Shown piece after piece: positions 7,429 to 12,592 of a DNA stretch of 12,592 nucleotides; the first letter of the stretch is position 1; each line of letters opens with the position of its first letter. The stretch lies in the NCBI GenBank assembly GCA_017413145.1, contig JAFPUX010000027.1:1-12592 (forward strand), in the 5' to 3' direction. This DNA is from Kiritimatiellia bacterium. GTDB taxonomy: Bacteria > Verrucomicrobiota > Kiritimatiellia > RFP12 > UBA3636. The translations under genes and the position numbers were made by a program. The notes under the pieces are model-generated. The model did no database searches and was not told the origin of the DNA. It saw only the letters and a list, made by a program, of their open reading frames with translations.

Positions 7429-9261
7429 TTATCCGACGGCGATACGCGCGTGGAACGCGCGGCCGGCGCGGATGGGCACCGTCAAGTAGGCGTAGAGGAA
7501 TCCCGCGATCGGCGAGAAGGTGCGTTCGCCGCGGTCGGTCTTCGCGAGTTCGAACGGCAGGTCGGATTCGACCGTGACGACCGCGTCGCCCCGCCGAATC
7601 CGGACGCGCCCGTCCGCGAGTTCGACGCGGTCGGCGGCCGTCGCGACGAGCGGGAGCACGAAGCGGGCGTCCGCGTCGCATTTGCCGCCGATCGAAAACG
7701 AGTTCCCGTCCACGCGCGAAACCAGTTCGTAGGCCGCGCAGCGCATCCCGTCGCGTCCCGTCAGACGGCCGCGCGCGCGGCACTCGACGGCGCCCGCGGC
7801 GGACGTCGCCGCCATCTCGGCGTCCACGTCCCGGGCCGAGCTCGACGAATCGTCCGCCTCGATGCGCGGCGTCATCGAAAGCACCGTCCGCTCGTGGCGG
7901 AGGTCCTGCAGGTTCCGGGCCTCGACGATCGCGTAGTCCGCCATCGTGCCGACGACGAGCGGCCCGACGGCCTCGTGCCAGACCAGCGACGGCCCGCCGC
8001 CGGAAACCCGAAGCCCGAACATGCCCTGCGCGAAGGAATCCCCGCCCGCGAACGTGACGCGCCACGGCCCGACGGCGGCGAGCGCCACGCCGATCGAAGG
8101 GAACGGCTTGAGACCGTAGGCCGTCTCGCGCGGCAGCGGCGCGTCGGCGCCGCGCCCGGGGAGTGAATCGTCCAGGAGGACGTCGACGACGGACTTCGCG
8201 CGCGTGAACGAATGGTGGACGCACGCCGGCTCGCCGGCCGCGTCGTACTGCACGCCGCCCGCGAGCAGGCCGGCGGCGTTCGTGCAGCGCTCGTACAGGG
8301 CGAGGTGGAGCCCCATCGCCTTGACGGCCCAGGGCACGCCCGCCTTGGCGAGGGCGCCCAGAATCGGCAGGAGGCCGTCCGACGTGCGGCTGCCGTAGTA
8401 CGTCCACTTCGCGCTCCGGCTCCCGAAGGAGTCGTCCACGCCGCCGTCCGGGAGGAGGAATTCGGCGTGCGCGGCCGCCGAGGCGAGGACGGCGTCCTTC
8501 ATCCGCCCGTCGCCGCAGAGCTCGGCGTAGGCGAGCAGCGACGGCAGCGTCTCCTCGAGATTGTAGCCGAGGTCGACGTAGGCGTGCCCGCGCGGCGAGC
8601 GCCGCGACATCGGCGCGCCTTCGCCCGCGAGAAGCCCGTCCGGCAGGAACGACTTCATCACGCGGTCGGCCATCGACCGGGCCCGCGCCGTTTTGTCGGC
8701 GTCGTCCAGCAAGCGACCGGCGAGCGCCATGGCCTCGCAGAAGGACGCCGGATAGTTCACGTTGGTGGACTCCACGAACGTTTCGTCGAACCGCTCGACG
8801 ACGAAGTCCGTGTCCCGCCGGAAGAACGCGCGCCAGCGCTCCTGCAGCTCCCGCGGCAGCCGGTCGCCGAAACGGAGGAGCGTTTTGCCGAGGGCGATCT
8901 GCGCGAACACGGTGATGGCCCACCACTGGCTCTGGAAGTCGTTGTAGAGGCCGCCGTCCTCCCGGCGCATCGCGGCCTCCGTCCAGTCGACGGCCCGCTC
9001 CGCCGCCCGGAGGTACTTCGCGTCCCCCGTGCGCGTCCAGCGGTAGGCCAGCGGGTAGGCCAGGTCGCCGACGCGCCCGTGCAGGACGCCGCACGCGGGG
9101 CACGCGATGGCGCCGTCGAGCATCCGGTCGCCCGTCCCCGCGATCTGCCGCGCGAGGAGGGCGTCGCACCACCGGGCGACGAGGCCCTCGGCGGCATCCC
9201 GGCTCCAGGACGCCGCCGCGGACGGCGACCCGGAGGACGGAGAGGAACTCAAATCAGCCAT
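7429..9261 (-). CDS. Cytoplasmic alpha/alpha-barrel lyase or hydrolase-like protein
   Basis: A 610-residue protein resembling the alpha/alpha-toroid proteins of the heparinase II/III and alginate-lyase type. The N-terminal two thirds (about 20-360) is helical with paired aromatic motifs: CPACGVLHGR at 54-63, DFQSQWWAITVF at 108-119, NVNYPASFCEAMAL at 167-180, GYNLEETLPSLLAY at 232-245, GGVDDSFGSRSAKW at 273-286 and VHHSFTRAKS at 348-357. The last third (about 380-608) is strand-rich, as in the beta-sandwich that follows the toroid in polysaccharide lyases. His61 in the CPACGVLHGR motif, Asn169/Tyr170 and the HH pair at 349-350 are candidate active-site residues. There is no signal peptide, and an in-frame stop at 9274-9276 rules out an N-terminal extension, so it should act in the cytoplasm, probably on oligosaccharides. 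Start ATG 9259-9261 has AAGGA eight bases upstream. Exact family and substrate are not established; a GH88/GH105-like unsaturated glycuronyl hydrolase is an alternative. Confidence 0.75.
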   Translation of the reverse strand: MADLSSSPSSGSPSAAASWSRDAAEGLVARWCDALLARQIAGTGDRMLDGAIACPACGVLHGRVGDLAYPLAYRWTRTGDAKYLRAAERAVDWTEAAMRREDGGLYNDFQSQWWAITVFAQIALGKTLLRFGDRLPRELQERWRAFFRRDTDFVVERFDETFVESTNVNYPASFCEAMALAGRLLDDADKTARARSMADRVMKSFLPDGLLAGEGAPMSRRSPRGHAYVDLGYNLEETLPSLLAYAELCGDGRMKDAVLASAAAHAEFLLPDGGVDDSFGSRSAKWTYYGSRTSDGLLPILGALAKAGVPWAVKAMGLHLALYERCTNAAGLLAGGVQYDAAGEPACVHHSFTRAKSVVDVLLDDSLPGRGADAPLPRETAYGLKPFPSIGVALAAVGPWRVTFAGGDSFAQGMFGLRVSGGGPSLVWHEAVGPLVVGTMADYAIVEARNLQDLRHERTVLSMTPRIEADDSSSSARDVDAEMAATSAAGAVECRARGRLTGRDGMRCAAYELVSRVDGNSFSIGGKCDADARFVLPLVATAADRVELADGRVRIRRGDAVVTVESDLPFELAKTDRGERTFSPIAGFLYAYLTVPIRAGRAFHARIAVG

Positions 9262-9290
9262 TCGGATATCCTTTCACGCATGACGGCGAA

Positions 9291-9320
9291 AACCTAGCAT
9301 CCTCGCCGTTTTTCTGTCAA
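9291..9320 (-). promoter_or_regulatory. Sigma-70-type promoter of the lyase-like gene
   Basis: On the minus strand there is a perfect TTGACA -35 (9315-9320), an 18-base spacer, and TAGGTT as -10 (9291-9296) preceded by TGC, an extended -10 TGn. The predicted transcript starts near 9284, giving a leader of about 20-25 bases that contains the AAGGA ribosome-binding site of the gene at 9261. Confidence 0.65.
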
Positions 9321-9342
9321 GATGCAACTTTTCTGAATTTCG

Positions 9343-9370
9343 GCGTGGCGGGGTGGCCACCCCGCCACGC
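9343..9370. repeat. Dispersed hairpin repeat, copy 1
   Basis: A perfect 28-base palindrome with half-site GCGTGGCGGGGTGG, followed by AAATCCTGC. A second copy, with the same stem but a different loop and followed by the similar AAGTCATGC, lies at 11029-11054 after the ATPase gene in the same orientation. The pattern is that of a REP-like extragenic palindrome. There is no T-run next to it. Confidence 0.75.
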
Positions 9371-9374
9371 AAAT

Positions 9375-9412
9375 CCTGCAGCGGACGCGGCATCCGCCGC
9401 GCCCGCCGCAGG
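9375..9412 (-). repeat. Long imperfect hairpin next to the palindrome
   Basis: Arms 9375-9391 and 9396-9412 pair over 17 positions with a 4-base loop. The only two interruptions are A-C mismatches on the + strand (9380/9407 and 9385/9402), which become U-G wobble pairs in a minus-strand RNA. The stem would therefore be continuous only in minus-strand transcripts. It starts four bases after copy 1 of the palindrome, so the two may form one composite element. Confidence 0.6.
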
Positions 9413-9616
9413 GCGTTGTTCCGCCACACCCCGCGAGGCTCGTTTTTCCGCGAATCTCCACTTCCGGAGAAGCGAAAGCCGTCAAAATCATGCACGGTGA
9501 AATCGAATTGCAATGCCCGTGAAACCCTCTTCTCCGACCGTGGTGCGGAAAGCGGTCGTGGTGGGGCGAGGCGTCCCTGCTGAGCCGCCGAGGACCCAGA
9601 AGTACATGGCCTTTTT

Positions 9617-9679
9617 CTGCAAAAATGAAAAACAGAATAGCCCAAGAATGCAAAATCATCTTGCCCAAAAATGCAAAAT
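9617..9679 (+). repeat. Three 17-base AT-rich direct repeats, 23-base period
   Basis: Copies start at 9617, 9640 and 9663, exactly 23 bases apart: CTGCAAAAATGAAAAAC, GCCCAAGAATGCAAAAT and GCCCAAAAATGCAAAAT. The last two differ at one base; the first is more degenerate. The 23-base step is about two helical turns, so bound proteins would sit on one face. The third copy overlaps the -35 box of the putative ATPase promoter, which suggests an operator array. Each copy holds an ATG, but the three are in different frames. Confidence 0.7.
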
Positions 9680-9689
9680 ACATTATTCT
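9661..9689 (+). promoter_or_regulatory. Putative promoter of the ATPase gene
   Basis: TTGCCC (9661-9666) and TATTCT (9684-9689) are separated by 17 bases. Transcription would start near 9696, about 26 bases before ATG 9722. This is a further reason to prefer 9722 over the in-frame ATG at 9671, which would be upstream of the transcript. Confidence 0.5.
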
Positions 9690-9721
9690 CCCTCCCGCAC
9701 GGAACGAATGGGATACACAAG

Positions 9722-11008
9722 ATGGACTACATCCCCCGCGTAGTGGACTCGGAACTCGATTTGCGGCTCCGCGCCGTCGGCGCCACGGTCATCGTGGGTC
9801 CGAAGTGGTGCGGCAAGACGACGACGGCCAAGCAGAAGGCGAAGAGCGTTCTGGAACTCCAGGATCCTGACCTGCAGGAAGGGTACCTGAAGCTTGCCGC
9901 GACGAAGCCGTCGATGCTGCTGGAAGGCGACAATCCGCGGCTGATCGACGAATGGCAGCTCGCGCCGGCGCTGTGGGACGCCATCCGCGTGTCGGTCGAC
10001 CGCCGCCGCGAACGCGGGCTGTACCTGCTCACCGGTTCCGTCGCCGTCGACGACCGGATCGTCAAGCATTCGGGGACGGGGCGAATCTCGCGGCTCCCGA
10101 TGGACACGATGAGCCTCTGGGAATCCGGTGAATCAACCGGCGACGTTTCCCTCTCGTCCCTGTTCGACGATCCCGGCGCGGACGTGTCCGGCGGTCGCGG
10201 GAAGCTCCAAGTCGAGGAACTGGTCTTCGCCGCGTGCCGCGGCGGATGGCCTTCCTCGCTCGACGCACCCGGCGACGACGCCAAGCTCTTCGTCGCGAAC
10301 GACTACGTCGCCAACGTCGCGGAGGTCGACATCTCGAAGGTCGACGACGTGCGCCGCGACCCCGCCCTCGCCGCCGCCATCCTGAAATCCTACGCGCGCA
10401 ACGTCTCCACGCTCGCGACGAAGGCCAGCATCCGCAAGGACGTCCTGTCCGTCCGCGACGTCTCCCCGCCAACGCTCGATTCCTACCTCGCCGCGCTGAA
10501 GAAGCTCTTCGTGGTGCAGGACGTTCCGGCGTGGTGCCCGGCGATCCGGAGCGCGACAGACGTGCGCGCGTCGTGGAAGCGCGGCTTCTGCGACCCCTCC
10601 GTGGCGGTCGCCGCCCTCGGCGTCGGACCCGCCTGGTTCCGTCACGACTTCAAGACCTTCGGATTCGTGTTCGAGTCGCTCGTCCTGCGCGACCTGCGCG
10701 TCTATTCCCGGCCCCTCGGCGGCGCGCTCTCCTACTACCGCGACCGCTACGGGCTCGAGGCCGACGCCGTCCTCCACCTCAAGGACGGCCGCTACGCGCT
10801 CGTCGAAGTCAAGTTGGGAAGCAACGAGATCGAGGACGGCGCGAAGCACCTGCTGGAAATCCGGCGTCTGGTCGACGAACACAACAAGACGGAACGGCAA
10901 TGCCCCCTCCGCCGCCCCGACCTGCTCCTGGTCGTGACCGGCGGCGCGCAGGCCTACACGCGCCCCGACGGCGTCCACGTCGTCCCGGTCTCCGCGCTCC
11001 GGCCGTAG
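9722..11008 (+). CDS. AAA_14/DUF4143 family ATPase
   Basis: A 428-residue protein with the two-part architecture of this family. The N-terminal ATPase has Walker A GPKWCGKTT (26-34), Walker B-like LIDEWQ (74-79) and a sensor-like YLLTGS (101-106). A winged-helix-like middle part (about 215-290) leads to the C-terminal DUF4143 domain, which contains a PD-(D/E)xK-nuclease-like core: FVFESLVLRDL (316-326), LEADAVLHL (345-353) and LVEVKLG (360-366), with Glu346, Asp348, Glu362 and Lys364 as the likely motif residues. The function of this often multi-copy family is not established; toxin, defence or housekeeping-nuclease roles have been suggested. I chose ATG 9722 because family members start close to the YIPR motif; the in-frame ATG 9671 lies in the promoter and repeat block. 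The Shine-Dalgarno sequence is weak (GGGA about nine bases upstream). It is probably cytoplasmic and monocistronic. It has no obvious link to the surrounding glycan genes. Confidence 0.87.
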   Translation: MDYIPRVVDSELDLRLRAVGATVIVGPKWCGKTTTAKQKAKSVLELQDPDLQEGYLKLAATKPSMLLEGDNPRLIDEWQLAPALWDAIRVSVDRRRERGLYLLTGSVAVDDRIVKHSGTGRISRLPMDTMSLWESGESTGDVSLSSLFDDPGADVSGGRGKLQVEELVFAACRGGWPSSLDAPGDDAKLFVANDYVANVAEVDISKVDDVRRDPALAAAILKSYARNVSTLATKASIRKDVLSVRDVSPPTLDSYLAALKKLFVVQDVPAWCPAIRSATDVRASWKRGFCDPSVAVAALGVGPAWFRHDFKTFGFVFESLVLRDLRVYSRPLGGALSYYRDRYGLEADAVLHLKDGRYALVEVKLGSNEIEDGAKHLLEIRRLVDEHNKTERQCPLRRPDLLLVVTGGAQAYTRPDGVHVVPVSALRP

Positions 11009-11028
11009 AGGCTCACCGCAAGCCCTGC

Positions 11029-11054
11029 CGTGGCGGGGTGCAGACCCCGCCACG
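11029..11054. repeat. Dispersed hairpin repeat, copy 2
   Basis: Arms CGTGGCGGGGT (11029-11039) and ACCCCGCCACG (11044-11054) with loop GCAG, followed by CAAGTCATGC. Stem and right flank match copy 1 at 9343; the loop differs. It lies 20 bases after the ATPase stop codon and could also act as part of its 3' end, though no T-run follows. Confidence 0.75.
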
Positions 11055-11062
11055 CAAGTCAT

Positions 11063-11099
11063 GCGGAAACGACGAACGTCGCGGAAAACGACGAATGCC
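11063..11099. repeat. Two-copy tandem repeat
   Basis: GCGGAAACGACGAACGTC (11063-11080) is followed directly by GCGGAAAACGACGAATGCC (11081-11099). The second copy has one extra A and diverges at its end, where it runs into the left arm of the terminator-like hairpin. Confidence 0.6.
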
Positions 11100-11128
11100 G
11101 CCCGCGACGGAGTCGCGCGGCGGCATTC
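11093..11128 (-). terminator. Terminator-like stem-loop between convergent genes
   Basis: Left arm 11093-11108 and right arm 11112-11128 form a 16-pair stem with one bulged base and loop GGA. It begins 13 bases after the stop codon of the minus-strand glycosidase gene. On that strand it is followed by GTCGTTTTCC, a short T-run, so termination is most plausible for the glycosidase transcript; it may also block the + strand ATPase transcript. Confidence 0.6.
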
Positions 11129-11141
11129 TCGGAGTCGTGCG

Positions 11142-12592
11142 CTACCGGAGGAACTCCTCCGCGTCGTCGCCGTAGTAGAACAGATGCGTCGAGTGGAGGT
11201 CGGCGTCGAACGAGAACACGTCCGCGTCGCGGGCGACCACGCGGCGGCCGACCAGGTCGACGACGGTCGCCTTGCGCGGAAGGCGGACGGTCTTCGCGCC
11301 CGCCGTGCGCGCATGCAACGTGAACAGCGCGTCGTTCGCCTCGACCGGGTCGTCCGAGTCGCACCAGACGTGCACGCCGGCCTTCGCGGCGAGCGACCGG
11401 ATGAAGGGGATGTCGAGCTGCCAAGCGCCCGAGAAGTACGACGGCGAGCCGTCGACGTTCGAGACCGTCAGCCCCGGCTTGCCGTTCGCGTAGACGCCCA
11501 GCACCTCGTCGGCCGCGACCGGGGCGAACGCCTGCGCGACCTGCGCGTCCGGCATGCCCATCCAGCGGCCGTCGCCCTCCATCTTCACGCCGGCCGCGGT
11601 CGGCTCCGCGATGCGCTCGAACTCGATGCCCGTGAGGGCCTTCATGTCCGCGAGCGAATTCGCCTTGCTCCAGCCGGGCGCGTAGAGCCAGAGGATCGTC
11701 GCGCCGCGCGCGCGGATGCGCTCCACCGCCGCGAGGGTGGCGTCGTCGAAGGTCAGCTGGTTCAGGAAGACGTACAGCTTGTAGTCGCCGGCGTGGTTGC
11801 CGAGGTCTTCCGCCAGCAGGAAGTCGACCGGAACTCCGGAGCGCGCGAACTTCGTGTGCAGGGCGCCGAAGATCTCGCCGTTGTAGACCGCGAGCCTCTC
11901 CTCGGCGCGCTTCACGGTGCCGTCTGGCTCGTAGTCCTGCGTCCAGCGGCCCGTTCGGGCAAACGCGCGCCTGTTGAGCGACGGCGTCGACACGATCGAC
12001 TTTTCGCTCGCGACGAGCGCCACCTCGGCGTGGCGGCCGACCTTGCGCGCGAGGCAGAAGCGCATCGCGTCGAGCACGTCGCGCCCGACCTTCGCGCATT
12101 CGGGGGAATCGCAGTCGACGCCCGTCCCGAGCGCGTAGAAGTACGGCCAGCTGCCGCGGCACATCACGACGGACGCGTCGCGCAGCAGCACCGCGGCGGT
12201 CTGGGCGGGGGTCAGCGTCTGCTTGAAGCCGTAGAAGTTCGGCCAGATGCGGTTGTGCGTGCGCGTGTCGTCCTCGTTGACGGTCAGGATGCCGGCGGCG
12301 TTCAGCGTGGCGGACGGCTTCATGTCGCCGCAGGTGTCACCGAGCCGGCGCTCGCCGTAGCTCTGGGGCGACATGAGGAAGTCGATCCGCCCGTCGTTTT
12401 CGTCCAGGAGAGTCTGTAGGGCGAAGTGCCCGCGCCACTGGTCGAACCCGCTCGCGTTCAGGTAGAACGTGTAGCCGTAGTAGGTCCCCACGAGCTTGGT
12501 GCGCCCGAGCGACCGCAGCACGTCCTTCGCGTGCCCGCACGCCTCCAGCGCGTCCTTCGCGATGATCCACGAGTTGTAGTCCATGTAGGCGA
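11142..12592 (-). CDS. GH42-like glycosidase, C-terminal part
   Basis: The frame is open to the window edge, and the residues before the first ATG in the window (12582-12584) are coding-like (A-Y-M-D-Y-N-S-W), so the true start lies outside. At least 482 residues are present (numbers count from that Met). Residues 1-150 look like the second half of a TIM barrel: MDYNSWIIAKDALEAC, VGTYYGYTF, DFLMSPQSYG and VNEDDTRTH, in which Glu104 is a candidate catalytic acid. Residues about 186-310 form a Rossmann-like domain (AEVALVASEKS, GVPVDFLLAEDL, YKLYVFLNQ, ATILWLYAPG), like the trimerisation domain of GH42 beta-galactosidases. A C-terminal strand domain (about 430-470) completes the protein. The family assignment is by fold resemblance; the linkage cleaved is unknown. 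It ends with TAG at 11142-11144, just before a terminator-like hairpin, and converges with the ATPase gene. Confidence 0.75.
   Translation of the reverse strand, partial: AYMDYNSWIIAKDALEACGHAKDVLRSLGRTKLVGTYYGYTFYLNASGFDQWRGHFALQTLLDENDGRIDFLMSPQSYGERRLGDTCGDMKPSATLNAAGILTVNEDDTRTHNRIWPNFYGFKQTLTPAQTAAVLLRDASVVMCRGSWPYFYALGTGVDCDSPECAKVGRDVLDAMRFCLARKVGRHAEVALVASEKSIVSTPSLNRRAFARTGRWTQDYEPDGTVKRAEERLAVYNGEIFGALHTKFARSGVPVDFLLAEDLGNHAGDYKLYVFLNQLTFDDATLAAVERIRARGATILWLYAPGWSKANSLADMKALTGIEFERIAEPTAAGVKMEGDGRWMGMPDAQVAQAFAPVAADEVLGVYANGKPGLTVSNVDGSPSYFSGAWQLDIPFIRSLAAKAGVHVWCDSDDPVEANDALFTLHARTAGAKTVRLPRKATVVDLVGRRVVARDADVFSFDADLHSTHLFYYGDDAEEFLR

Larger units (their letters stand above)
9262..9721. 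other. 460-base intergenic region between divergent genes
   Basis: It separates the minus-strand lyase-like gene from the + strand ATPase gene. From left to right it holds the lyase gene promoter (9291-9320), a 28-base palindrome (9343-9370), a long imperfect hairpin (9375-9412), about 200 bases in which I see no gene or convincing motif (9413-9616), and an AT-rich block of three direct repeats overlapping a promoter (9617-9689). The open frames here do not look like proteins. Confidence 0.6.

Noticed and set aside
9617..9679. CRISPR array
   Set aside because: Only three degenerate 17-base copies with 6-base gaps, no spacers of normal length and no cas genes.
9294..9683. Minus-strand frame with a hydrophobic N-terminus
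   Set aside because: The hydrophobic stretch is just the reverse reading of the AT-rich direct repeats; the remainder is Arg/Gly/Cys-rich non-protein-like sequence running through two hairpins.
9671..9721. ATPase start at ATG 9671
   Set aside because: It is inside the third direct repeat and before the predicted transcription start; family members begin near the YIPR motif at 9722.

Overview
The window is GC-rich DNA, densely packed with genes for secreted and carbohydrate-active proteins. Gene content (autotransporter-type beta-helix proteins without a barrel, a choice-of-anchor-Q-like secreted beta-helix protein, SGNH esterase, GH42-like hydrolase, lyase-like alpha/alpha-barrel protein, AAA_14/DUF4143 ATPase) and sequence style suggest an uncultured member of the Kiritimatiellota/Lentisphaerota/Verrucomicrobiota group, possibly animal- or gut-associated. 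This placement is by resemblance only; no rRNA or other marker gene is present.

Layout. At the left edge lies the 3' end of a + strand alpha/beta-hydrolase (esterase) gene. It converges on, and overlaps by 11 bases, a minus-strand cluster. Read in its direction of transcription, that cluster is: an autotransporter-repeat surface protein (5199-7265), a 135-base gap, an SGNH/GDSL hydrolase with an added C-terminal module (3579-5063), 19 bases, a secreted beta-helix protein (1196-3559), and a nucleoside-hydrolase-family gene (270-1199). The last gene begins inside the stop codon of the beta-helix gene (ATGA overlap) and is interrupted by an in-frame TGA at codon 51. Upstream of the cluster, and also on the minus strand, is a cytoplasmic lyase-like protein (7429-9261) with a clear sigma-70-type promoter. 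A 460-base intergenic region follows, with two large hairpins and three 23-base-spaced AT-rich direct repeats. A + strand AAA_14/DUF4143 ATPase comes next (9722-11008), then a second copy of the hairpin repeat and a terminator-like stem-loop. The window ends with the 3' part of a minus-strand GH42-like glycosidase (11142-12592).

How the genes may work together. The SGNH protein and the beta-helix protein are adjacent, both have signal peptides, and share a roughly 165-180-residue module (C-terminal in one, N-terminal in the other). They are probably exported together and may act on, or bind, the same surface or substrate. The esterase, lyase-like and GH42-like genes around them fit breakdown of an acylated plant or host polysaccharide, but no transporter or SusC/D pair is visible and the substrate cannot be named. 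The ATPase looks like an unrelated insertion, bracketed by same-orientation copies of a dispersed hairpin repeat.
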